From the NCBI GenBank assembly GCA_045806525.1, contig JBJMJD010000075.1, forward strand, positions 1 to 17,339: a stretch of DNA of 17,339 nt, written 5' to 3'. The notes beneath the pieces were generated by a model. That model worked only from the letters and a program-made list of their open reading frames with translations. It searched no databases and was not told where the DNA came from. Within the stretch, counting starts at the first letter, position 1; every line of letters starts with the position of its first letter. The stretch comes from JAICYJ01 sp045806525 (GTDB taxonomy: Bacteria; Actinomycetota; Thermoleophilia; Gaiellales; JAICJC01). Shown piece after piece: positions 1 through 6,339 of this stretch. The position numbers and the translations under genes were made by a program.

Positions 1-255
1 CGCCGCCTGCACCGAGTAGATGCCGCCGATCAGCGCGACGGCGCCGGCAACGGGCAGCGGATCGGCCCGGCGCAGCGCGTCGGCGACCTCTCCTGGGTGC
101 AGGCCGCGCACCGCGAGGAACATGAAGATCAGGCTGAGCGGCACGCCGACCAGCAATCCGATCGTGATGTTCCGCCGAAACAGCCGCGGCCCTGCGACCA
201 CCGAGCCGTCCTGCGGAGCGGCCGAGCTGCTGTTCGGCGGTTCGACGGGGGGCAC
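1..255 (-). CDS. Flippase-like membrane protein, lysylphosphatidylglycerol synthase TM family (5' part only)
   Basis: Reading leftward from the GTG at 255, the frame is open for 85 codons to the window edge, so only the N-terminus is present. A Pro/Ser-rich cytoplasmic head of about 22 residues precedes an FRRN motif and a first membrane helix (about residues 29-44). A short amphipathic stretch with HPGEVADALRRAD follows, then a second helix. The order helix, 'LxxALRRAD', helix is typical of the N-terminus of the LPG synthase TM / UPF0104 family (PF03706), which includes MprF-like flippase domains and relatives acting on lipid-linked substrates. The substrate cannot be told from this fragment. 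GTG 255 was chosen because a TATAGT hexamer ends nine bases upstream and no ribosome-binding site is visible, so the transcript is probably nearly leaderless. Confidence 0.7.
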   Translation of the reverse strand, partial: MPPVEPPNSSSAAPQDGSVVAGPRLFRRNITIGLLVGVPLSLIFMFLAVRGLHPGEVADALRRADPLPVAGAVALIGGIYSVQAA

Positions 256-264
256 CGGCGAGCG

Positions 265-270
265 ACTATA
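265..270 (-). promoter_or_regulatory. -10 element of the flippase-like gene
   Basis: TATAGT on the minus strand, a 5/6 match to TATAAT. The expected transcription start is near 258, about three bases before the GTG at 255, giving an essentially leaderless mRNA. No clear -35 was seen. Confidence 0.55.
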
Positions 271-424
271 CCAGCGCCGGTCCAGCCATCCCTGCCCGTA
301 GGGCCAGCGCCTCGCACCGCCGCAGATGATCACGAGCCGAGTCTGCGGCCTTCGTTCACGCCAAGCGGTCAACGATGAACGCGGGGCGCTGAAATCGGCG
401 CGGGTATGTGCGTAGTCCACTTCC

Positions 425-453
425 TTGACTTGCCTCCCTCCGCTGGTTACCGT
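425..453 (+). promoter_or_regulatory. Promoter of the permease leader
   Basis: A -35 TTGACT (425-430, 5/6 match) is followed after exactly 17 bp by TACCGT (448-453, TAnnnT class). Predicted start is near 460, giving a leader of about 100 nt before the permease ATG. That leader carries the short frame at 487. It is the best sigma70-type promoter in the window. Confidence 0.6.
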
Positions 454-486
454 CGCCACATTCGTCGTCTGGCAGGGAGTAGACCA

Positions 487-576
487 GTGGCAGCGTCGGA
501 GAAGTTCGTGGAGCACACGACGGCGGTGGCTGTGGGTTCGACGTTCGATCGAAGGAGGAACGATGGCTGCATCTGA
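487..576 (+). pseudogene. Truncated duplicate of the permease N-terminus, now a 29-codon upstream reading frame
   Basis: A GTG at 487, preceded by AGGGAG seven bases upstream, opens a 29-codon frame ending in TGA at 574-576, inside the permease gene. Its first 16 residues (VAASEKFVEHTTAVAV) match the first 16 of the permease (MAASDQFVEQTTSAAV) at 10 positions, with E/D, K/Q and H/Q as conservative changes. Most matched codons differ at the third base, so the two copies diverged while both encoded protein; this is not a fresh slippage duplication. The simplest reading is the 5' stub of a lost paralogous permease. Because it lies between the promoter and the permease and overlaps the permease start by 14 nt, it could now act as a translated upstream frame. 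That role is inference. Confidence 0.55.
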
Positions 577-2110
577 TCAGTTCGTCGAACAAACGACGTC
601 CGCGGCGGTCGAGGAGAAGGCGAAACTCCAAAAGCACTTCAGCCGATTCGATATCTACTTCTTCCTGATCTGCACCATCGTCGGCGTGGACACGCTCGGC
701 CAGGTTGCCGCCAACGGAGCCCAGGGCTTCGTCTGGTTGCTGTTCCTGGCGGTCTTCTTCTTCGTTCCCTACGCCCTGCTCACTGCCGAGCTGGGAGCCG
801 CATTCACCGAAGAGGGCGGCGCGTACATCTGGACGCGGATGGCGTTCGGCCGTCTGACCGCGGCGATCAACGCGGTGTTCTACTGGTTCTCGAATCCGAT
901 CTGGATCGGCGCCACGTTGGCACTTCTGTGTTGTGCCGCGATCCAGGGCTACTTCTATAACTTCGCCAACGGCTCGGTCGTCTACTACGTCGTCGGCCTG
1001 GCCTTCATCTGGTTCTCGGTGTACTCGGCGATCCTGTCGTTCGGAATCGGCAAGTGGATCCCCACGCTCGGGGCCTGGTGTCGAATCCTCGTGATTTGCC
1101 TGTTCTCCGTCACGACGGTCGTGTACGCGATCAAGCACGGCCTGCACTTTCCTTCTGGCGGGGACTTCAGCCCCACATGGACCGAGTTCATCGCCCTGGC
1201 GCCACTGCTGTTCTTCAACTACGTGGGCTTCGAGCTCCCCAACGCCGCCGGCGACGAGATGAAGGACGCCCAGAAGGACGTGCCGGTCACCGTGCTGCGG
1301 GCGTGTGTCACCGCGATCCTGCTGTACGGCCTGCCCGTGCTGGCGATCATCTCGGTGATTCCACCGAGCGACATCAAGGGCAAGGGCGTCTCGGCCTTCC
1401 TCGACGCCGTCGCGACCGTGTTCAACGGCGTCTACGGCGGAGCAGCCGACGCGATGATCAAGATCGCCGCCGTCATGTTCATCCTGGCGCTCGTCTCGAG
1501 TGCCTGCACCTGGCTGATGGGCTCCGATCGCAGCCAGGCCGTGGCCTGCTACGACGGTGCCGGCCCGCGCATCATGGGCAACTTCTCGGCCAGGCTGGGA
1601 ACGCCCGTCAACGTGAACTTTCTGTCCGGCTGCCTCTCGACGATCGTGTTCATCATCGCATCGGTGCTGACTTCAGGGAGCGCCGCTTCCGCCTTCAACG
1701 TGATGATTGGTGTCGTTTTGACGTTCACCACGATCTCCTACATCGTGATCTTCCCGTGCCTCGCGAAACTGCGGATGTCACATCCCGACGTGCACCGCCC
1801 CTATCGCGTTCCGGGCGGCACGGCCGGGATGTGGGGATGCACGATTCTGACCACGTTCTGGGCGGTTTTCGCCTCGATCGTGGCGATCTTCCCCGGCTTC
1901 CTGGACGGGCAGTTCCTGAACAACGCCGACCTGCCATCAGACGTTTCCCGGCTCAAATACGAGCTGATCTCGCTGATCGCAATCGGCGTGACGTTCCTCG
2001 CAGGCATGGCCTTCTACTGGGCCGGAAGCGCGACCCGCCGCGCAATGGTGTCGGTACCGCTCGAGGGCAACGAAGACCTCAGCGGCATCGTTCCTGCCGT
2101 GGGAGACTGA
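563..2110 (+). CDS. APC-superfamily amino acid permease
   Basis: The protein has 515 residues, within the usual size for amino acid-polyamine-organocation transporters, and should import amino acids or related amines, or exchange them, across the cytoplasmic membrane. A hydrophilic head of about 28 residues precedes hydrophobic segments along the whole length. The first helix begins at FDIYFFLIC (about residue 29). The motif TAELGAAFTEEGGAYIWTR (about 74-92) is the classic APC loop after helix 2, and GSDRSQAVACYDGAGP resembles the conserved segment around helix 8. Helices continue to a short charged C-tail. ATG 563 was chosen over upstream in-frame options because GGAGG lies five bases before it and the paralogous stub at 487 begins at the same residue. 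It converges with the SixA gene nine bases beyond its stop. Substrate is not predictable from sequence alone. Confidence 0.88.
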   Translation: MAASDQFVEQTTSAAVEEKAKLQKHFSRFDIYFFLICTIVGVDTLGQVAANGAQGFVWLLFLAVFFFVPYALLTAELGAAFTEEGGAYIWTRMAFGRLTAAINAVFYWFSNPIWIGATLALLCCAAIQGYFYNFANGSVVYYVVGLAFIWFSVYSAILSFGIGKWIPTLGAWCRILVICLFSVTTVVYAIKHGLHFPSGGDFSPTWTEFIALAPLLFFNYVGFELPNAAGDEMKDAQKDVPVTVLRACVTAILLYGLPVLAIISVIPPSDIKGKGVSAFLDAVATVFNGVYGGAADAMIKIAAVMFILALVSSACTWLMGSDRSQAVACYDGAGPRIMGNFSARLGTPVNVNFLSGCLSTIVFIIASVLTSGSAASAFNVMIGVVLTFTTISYIVIFPCLAKLRMSHPDVHRPYRVPGGTAGMWGCTILTTFWAVFASIVAIFPGFLDGQFLNNADLPSDVSRLKYELISLIAIGVTFLAGMAFYWAGSATRRAMVSVPLEGNEDLSGIVPAVGD

Positions 2111-2119
2111 ACCAGTGCA

Positions 2120-2626
2120 TCACCTGAGATCCTTGGGGACGGTGTAGCCGACCAGCCGCGCCGTCCCCTGGTTCAGGCCCAGCCAGGAGTGGTCGGGAAC
2201 CGCGAGCGTGGCCAGGGCGCCGGTCGGGAACTTGGCAACCACCGCGGAGCGGATCGGGCCGGGCGCGGCCAGGCGCAGCGCCAGATCCTGCATGCCGGGG
2301 TTGTGGCCGATCATGAGCGCCGAACCGACCGAATCGGGGATGCCGTGCAGCCGGGCCACCAGGGTGTCGGCCGACGCCCCGTACAGCTGTTCCTCGATCC
2401 CGACCTGCGCGTCGCCGAGCGCCGGCCGGACCAGCTCCAGCGTCTGGCGGGTGCGGACCGCCGACGAGCAGAGCACGAGCTCGAAGCGCGCGTTCAGGCT
2501 GTGCAGATGCTCGGCCACGTGCCGGCCGTCACGGACGCCGCGCGCCGAGAGCGGCCGGTCGTGGTCGGCGAGCGACTCGTCGTCCCAGCTGGACTTCAAA
2601 TGCCGTAGCAGAAGCAGGGTGGGCAT
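2120..2626 (-). CDS. SixA-like phosphohistidine phosphatase (histidine phosphatase superfamily)
   Basis: A 168-residue single-domain protein of the RHG/histidine phosphatase superfamily. The N-terminal motif LLRHLKSSWDD puts the phospho-accepting histidine at His9 beside Arg8, and the SSAVRTRQT segment supplies Arg60. GHNPGM (His108) is the second catalytic histidine. The RHxKSSW variant is characteristic of SixA-type enzymes, which in E. coli remove phosphate from histidine in phosphotransfer proteins; the actual substrate here is unknown. ATG 2626 was chosen because beta-strand 1 (PTLLLLRH) begins at once; an upstream in-frame start would run into the preceding gene. It is the last gene of the GNAT-clamp-SDR operon, 13 nt after the SDR stop, and converges with the permease. 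Confidence 0.82.
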   Translation of the reverse strand: MPTLLLLRHLKSSWDDESLADHDRPLSARGVRDGRHVAEHLHSLNARFELVLCSSAVRTRQTLELVRPALGDAQVGIEEQLYGASADTLVARLHGIPDSVGSALMIGHNPGMQDLALRLAAPGPIRSAVVAKFPTGALATLAVPDHSWLGLNQGTARLVGYTVPKDLR

Positions 2627-2639
2627 CGCCCGCGCCAAC

Positions 2640-3566
2640 CTACCTGGTCTCGGCCCAGTTCCGGCGAAGCTCGTTGGCGTACCGCCGACCAAGCCAGGGC
2701 GCCGCGCCCGGAAGCCATTCGGCGAAGCTGGTGTGGCCGGTCGCGGGCTGATGGGAGATGAGCAGCTCCGACGTCAGCGCGCCCAGCTCCTCCGCCGTGA
2801 TCAGCACGTCGCGGACGAGCGGGCCGATGGCGCGCCCCAGCCCCGTCACAACGGCGGGAGGGAGGTGCACCCGCCGCGAGCGCGTGTGGAGCGCCCGCGC
2901 GAGGGCGGAGAGGAACTCGTCGAAGGTGTAGATCTCCGGCCCGACGGCGTCCTGCAGGAATGGGGCGTCTCGCTCCGCCGCCGCGATGGCCAGCCCCGCC
3001 ACGTCGCCGACGTACACGGGCTGGACGCGGTAGCTGCCGTCGCCGGGAACGGCATATGCCGGCAGCCTTCGCAGCAGCCAGGCGATGTTGTTGATCAGGA
3101 TCTCCTCACGACCGCCGAACACCAGCGAGGGTCGGATCACCGCGTGGTCGGACGTGGTCTCCGCCAGCACGGCCTCGACCTCCGCCTTCCCGCGAAAGTA
3201 GGCGTAGGGGGAGTCGGCGGCCGCGTTCGTGACCGAGAGGTGAACGATCCTGCGGACGCCGGCCCGCCCCGCTGCCCGAAACAGCGCGCGGCTGTTCGCG
3301 ACCGCCGAAGCGAAGTCCGCGCCGTCGCACGGGAAACGGATCCAGTACGTGTTGAACAGCACGTCCGCGCCCTCCAGCGAGCGCGCCAGCAGCTCCGGGT
3401 CCTCGAACTGGAGCGGCTCGCGTGCGACGGCGCCCGCCAGCGGGTGGCCCGGGGGCGCCGGGCGGCGCGACAACGACACCACCTCGTCGCCGCGATCGAG
3501 CAGCTGCCGCGCGATGGCGCCGCCCGTGTAGGAGAAGACGCCTGTCACCACGGCCCGCCGGGTCAT
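2640..3566 (-). CDS. NAD(P)-binding atypical extended SDR / NmrA-like epimerase family protein
   Basis: A 308-residue Rossmann-fold protein. The nucleotide-binding loop is TGVFSYTGG (residues 8-16), the SRR at 33-35 after beta-2 could read an NADP phosphate, and the active-site region has SVTN (111-114) followed by Y123 and K127 in the SDR YxxxK spacing (YFRGK). The C-terminal half, with RPSLVFGG and a QPVYVGDVA segment, resembles the complex I NDUFA9-like / NAD-dependent epimerase group. The FSYTGG version of the glycine motif is common in actinobacterial atypical SDRs. Substrate is unknown. Its ATG overlaps the stop of the clamp-like gene as ATGA, so translation is probably coupled. Confidence 0.85.
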   Translation of the reverse strand: MTRRAVVTGVFSYTGGAIARQLLDRGDEVVSLSRRPAPPGHPLAGAVAREPLQFEDPELLARSLEGADVLFNTYWIRFPCDGADFASAVANSRALFRAAGRAGVRRIVHLSVTNAAADSPYAYFRGKAEVEAVLAETTSDHAVIRPSLVFGGREEILINNIAWLLRRLPAYAVPGDGSYRVQPVYVGDVAGLAIAAAERDAPFLQDAVGPEIYTFDEFLSALARALHTRSRRVHLPPAVVTGLGRAIGPLVRDVLITAEELGALTSELLISHQPATGHTSFAEWLPGAAPWLGRRYANELRRNWAETR

Positions 3567-4525
3567 GTCGGGTCGCCGCAGCGCGCCAGCAGATCGCGCA
3601 GAGCGGCGCGCAGCTGATCGGCGTTCGCCGACAGCTCGGCATCGTCCAGCTTGGCGAGTGCCTCGGACGCGGCATCCAGCTGCGCGACGGCGCGGCCCAG
3701 AGCTCGCTGCGCCTGCTTGACGTCGCGGGCGCGGGCGGCGGCCATCCGCTCCGCCTCGCGCTTGCGCGCCGCCCGCTCGGCGGCTCGCTCGGCGGCCACA
3801 TCCCGCCGCTTCGGAGCGGCTGTCGCAGAGGGAGGCGGCTGCGGCTGGGCGGTGTTCGCGACGGCTGCCCGGCCGTGCCAGCGCATCGGCATCCCGCGGA
3901 CGACCACACCGCGCACGGTGCCGCTCACGATCGTGAGCGGGCGCAGGTCGGCAAGCTCAATGGTGACGTCGGCGCCGGCCGCCTCCACCAGCCGCCGCAG
4001 CTCGTCGAAGGAGACCGCGGTGCCGATGTCCTTGCGCCGCCGCGTCCGGTTCTTGAGCGGCACGCGCTGTTCGTCCCGCCCGGCCTGCAGCAGCAGCTGG
4101 CGGTCGGCGCCGACGAACACGATCCGGCCCTCGCCGGCCGGCAGCGCCTCGAGCAGCCGGTCGCGCGACACGACCGCCTCGACGGCGGCCGCCGTTGCCG
4201 GCCACACCCACTCCACCTCCACCGGCCCTTCTGCCATCCGGCGCAGCGTCAGGCGCCGGCGCCCCAGCTGCACCGCAAGCCCGGCGCGGGCCGCACTCAG
4301 CGACACGGTGCCGGCATCCTTCGGCGGGTCGCCGTTCGGAGGCGCGTAGCTGCCGTCCAGACCGTCGCCCGAAAGCGGCAGCCGCGCCACGAGCAGCGAC
4401 GTCTCACCCGGGGACGCCACCACCAGCTCGTCGCCGTCGGCCCGCACCGAGACCAGACCTTCGCGCTCGGCCGCTGCGTGGCGCAGAATCGCCGCCATCG
4501 CTCGCGCCGCGCCGGCCTCGGTCAC
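3563..4525 (-). CDS. Divergent beta sliding clamp (DnaN)-like protein with charged coiled-coil tail
   Basis: A 320-residue protein. Residues 1-216 read like a reduced DNA polymerase III beta clamp. The segment RDIG..SFDELRRLVEAAG (about 165-184) matches the clamp pattern 'fN..yLldal', followed by DVTIELADLRPLTI and then GMPMRW (211-216), which strongly recalls the clamp C-terminal signature sPvll...MPmRl. Only about two clamp domains fit, whereas DnaN has three and about 370 residues. After a Pro-rich linker (about 225-238), residues 240-315 form an Arg/Ala/Glu-rich predicted coiled coil absent from DnaN. GTG 4525 was chosen because it shares GTGA with the stop of the GNAT gene; an ATG nine codons later is the alternative. 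The clamp assignment rests on motif recognition, not a search. Function is unknown: a clamp relative binding DNA or polymerases, or an unrelated fold with a chance MPMR ending. Confidence 0.6.
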   Translation of the reverse strand: MTEAGAARAMAAILRHAAAEREGLVSVRADGDELVVASPGETSLLVARLPLSGDGLDGSYAPPNGDPPKDAGTVSLSAARAGLAVQLGRRRLTLRRMAEGPVEVEWVWPATAAAVEAVVSRDRLLEALPAGEGRIVFVGADRQLLLQAGRDEQRVPLKNRTRRRKDIGTAVSFDELRRLVEAAGADVTIELADLRPLTIVSGTVRGVVVRGMPMRWHGRAAVANTAQPQPPPSATAAPKRRDVAAERAAERAARKREAERMAAARARDVKQAQRALGRAVAQLDAASEALAKLDDAELSANADQLRAALRDLLARCGDPT

Positions 4526-5076
4526 CGCAGGCTCGCCCACTCCGTCGCCAGCATCGCGTAGACCAGCTCGCTCTGCCACTCGCCCTTGACCCACTCGTTC
4601 TCGTGCAGGTGTGCCTCGAGGCGCATGCCCAGGCGTTCCAGCACGGCTGCGGAGGCGGAGTTGCGGGCCTCCAAGCGGCCGGCGATCCGATGCAGGCCGA
4701 GCTGTTCGAATCCCAACCGCAGCATCGCGCGGGCGGCCTCGGTCGCGTATCCGTGGCCCTGGTGGTCGGGATGCAGCACGAACCCGATCTCGCCTTGCCG
4801 GTGCGCCTCACTGTGGTACATGAGGACAACGTCTCCCACCATCGTGTCGCTGCCGCGGGGCTGGATGGCCAGCGTGAGCGCGCCGCCCTCGCCGTCGATC
4901 TGGAAGCTCGACTCGCGGATCACCTGTTCCACTCGCTCGCGGCTGCGCGGCTCCCAGTACAGGTAGCGCACCACCTCCGGGCGCGACTGGATGTCGTGCA
5001 GGACGTCGATGTCATCCTCACGGTAGGGCCGCAGCAGCAGGCGCTCGGTCTCGATCGGATACTCGGGGCGGAGCAT
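4522..5076 (-). CDS. GNAT-family N-acetyltransferase, RimJ/RimL type
   Basis: A 184-residue acetyl-CoA-dependent acetyltransferase. The opening ETERLLLRPYREDD is typical of the RimJ/RimL/Acetyltransf_3 group. GEIGFVLHPDHQGHGYATEA (about 95-114) holds the beta-4 strand and the acetyl-CoA pyrophosphate loop (Q106-G-H-G-Y-A), and RNSASAAVLERLGM (138-151) is the canonical motif B, where Asn and the ERLGM turn are conserved. Relatives acetylate protein N-termini or small amines; the substrate here is not evident. It is the first gene of a four-gene operon, and its TGA overlaps the GTG of the clamp-like gene. The ATG at 5076 falls exactly where transcription from the TAGTCT hexamer at 5083-5088 should begin, which supports both the start and leaderless expression. 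Confidence 0.88.
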   Translation of the reverse strand: MLRPEYPIETERLLLRPYREDDIDVLHDIQSRPEVVRYLYWEPRSRERVEQVIRESSFQIDGEGGALTLAIQPRGSDTMVGDVVLMYHSEAHRQGEIGFVLHPDHQGHGYATEAARAMLRLGFEQLGLHRIAGRLEARNSASAAVLERLGMRLEAHLHENEWVKGEWQSELVYAMLATEWASLR

Positions 5077-5082
5077 CGCTGG

Positions 5083-5088
5083 AGACTA
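5083..5088 (-). promoter_or_regulatory. -10 element of the GNAT-clamp-SDR-sixA operon
   Basis: TAGTCT on the minus strand, followed by six bases and then the ATG at 5076. Transcription would start on the A of the start codon. No Shine-Dalgarno sequence is present, consistent with a leaderless operon mRNA. Confidence 0.55.
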
Positions 5089-5107
5089 CTCCGGCCGGAC
5101 TCGATGC

Positions 5108-5248
5108 CTATCCCCGGTGGATCGGCGGCCGATCGGCCGCCTGTGCCTCACGTTCGCGGACACGGTGCGAGCGATTGCTGCGGATCCGCACCCAGCGGGA
5201 TCGGTCGCTGCGCGACGTGGTGCGAAGGATGAACGGTTTCAGTGCCAT
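5108..5248 (-). CDS. Possible small arginine-rich protein (46 aa), unknown function
   Basis: In the 225-bp gap between the HD-GYP and GNAT genes, an ATG at 5248 has GGAG five bases upstream and opens 46 codons ending in TAG. The product begins MALKPFILRTTSRSDR and is very basic, with about a quarter arginine, including alternating RSRWVRIRSNRSHR. About three quarters of codons end in G or C, somewhat below clear genes here. It has no recognisable domain; a nucleic-acid-binding small protein is conceivable. No convincing promoter was found, though it could be read through from the HD-GYP gene 53 bp upstream. It may be chance; only conservation would settle it. Confidence 0.35.
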   Translation of the reverse strand: MALKPFILRTTSRSDRSRWVRIRSNRSHRVREREAQAADRPPIHRG

Positions 5249-5301
5249 CCATGCTCCGTACTCCAAGCCCCCGGTTTTCAAACATGACCCGGCGAAACCG
5301 G

Positions 5302-6339
5302 TCAGGCGGCCTGGGCGCCCGGGTGCAGGTTCAGGTGCTCGACCGCTGCGGCCAGCGTCTCGACGACTCCGGCGTCGTAGCGGGTGCCGACGCCCTTCTC
5401 CAGCTCCGCGATCGGGTTCAGCGGTCGCTCGCGGTCGTGGTAGCGGCGGCCGAAGACCATCGCCAGGTAGGCCTCGGCGGCGAGCAGGATGCGTGATCCC
5501 AGGGGGATCTCGTCGCCCTGCAGCCCGTTGGGATAGCCGCTGCCGTCGACGTGTTCGTGGCTGCCCTGCACGATCGCCCGCACATTGTCGAACAACGGGC
5601 TGGTGCCGAGCATCTCGGCGGAGCGCTGCGGGTGCTCGCGCACGATCGCCCACTCCTCATCGCTGAGCGGGCCGATCTTGGTGATGATCTCGTCAGGCAC
5701 GACGCTCATGCCGAGATCGCGGAAGCGGCTGGCGGTTGCCAGCTGCGTCAGCTCGTTCGAGGAAAGGCCCATGCGCCGGCCCACCTCGCGGACGAGCATG
5801 TCGAGCTCGGCCTCGCCCGGTGCGACCGGATCGGCGGTGTGCTCGGATGGCGGCGGGGCCGGCGCGGTGCTGCCCAGCCGCGACAACCGCGACCACACGA
5901 ACGACGCGGGGATCCACTGGTCCTTCTCCTCCACCCGGAAGGCGAACCGCAGCACGCACTCCTGGTCGACCACGAACAGTCCGTCCTGCCGGCGCGCCTT
6001 TCGCATGCGGCGGTCGGACAGCGTGCCCAGCGCACGCGAGGCATCACCGTTGGGGTCGGTCAGCCACTCGGCGGTGCGCACCACGCTCAGCGACCGGCAC
6101 AGGTCGGAGTCGCCCGGCGACACCACTACCAGGCGTGCCGGCGAGGACGCAATCCGCTCGCCCAGCTCCCGCAGCATGGCCGCCCGCGGGTCGTCGGCGC
6201 GCCCGCCCTCGACCAGCACCAGCACCACCGGCCCCGACGCGATCAGGTCGTCCAGGCCGACGGGCTCGCCGGAATCAGCGGGGCTCAGGCGAAACGGGTC
6301 AACCGGGGCATCAAGCCGCGGCCGTGGTGTCGTGCTCAT
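5302..6339 (-). CDS. Degenerate HD-GYP domain protein with N-terminal peroxiredoxin-like fold
   Basis: A 345-residue two-domain protein. Residues about 20-150 look like an AhpC/TSA (thioredoxin-fold) domain: VVLVLVEGG, RLVVVSPGD, WLTDPNGDASRALG and DGLFVVDQECVLRFAF follow that fold's order, but the peroxidatic Cys site is absent (EGGRADD instead), so it is not a peroxidase. Residues about 175-335 match HD-GYP, the c-di-GMP phosphodiesterase domain, including DGSGYPNGLQGDEIPLGSRIL (265-285). The metal-binding signature is broken: the LLHDIGK motif reads FRDLGM (R207-D208), HHE reads SHE (260-262) and the later Asp is Glu289. It is therefore probably a catalytically dead sensor or scaffold. ATG 6339 was preferred to ATG 6345 because GAGG sits six bases before it. 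It overlaps the divIVA-like gene by 29 nt, implying coupled expression. Confidence 0.8.
   Translation of the reverse strand: MSTTPRPRLDAPVDPFRLSPADSGEPVGLDDLIASGPVVLVLVEGGRADDPRAAMLRELGERIASSPARLVVVSPGDSDLCRSLSVVRTAEWLTDPNGDASRALGTLSDRRMRKARRQDGLFVVDQECVLRFAFRVEEKDQWIPASFVWSRLSRLGSTAPAPPPSEHTADPVAPGEAELDMLVREVGRRMGLSSNELTQLATASRFRDLGMSVVPDEIITKIGPLSDEEWAIVREHPQRSAEMLGTSPLFDNVRAIVQGSHEHVDGSGYPNGLQGDEIPLGSRILLAAEAYLAMVFGRRYHDRERPLNPIAELEKGVGTRYDAGVVETLAAAVEHLNLHPGAQAA

Larger units (their letters stand above)
256..486. other. Intergenic region with no recognisable gene
   Basis: This divergent gap lies between the flippase-like gene and the permease. Apart from the two promoters listed separately I see no coding potential, RNA gene or clear repeat. 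Frames that are open here translate into Arg/Pro-rich strings typical of non-coding high-GC DNA. Confidence 0.6.

Noticed and set aside
425..562. Earlier in-frame start for the permease at 425
   Set aside because: The added 46 residues are Arg/Trp-rich and not transporter-like, and the codon would coincide with the promoter -35. ATG 563 has GGAGG and matches the paralogous stub.
563..2110. Permease as a horizontally acquired gene
   Set aside because: It looks slightly less G/C-rich at third positions than its neighbours, but membrane proteins often do, and no mobile element or attachment-like repeat flanks it. I did not compute codon statistics.
2208..3617. Plus-strand frame of about 470 codons across sixA and SDR genes
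   Set aside because: Arg/Pro/Ser-rich shadow frame with no recognisable motif, opposite two well-supported genes.
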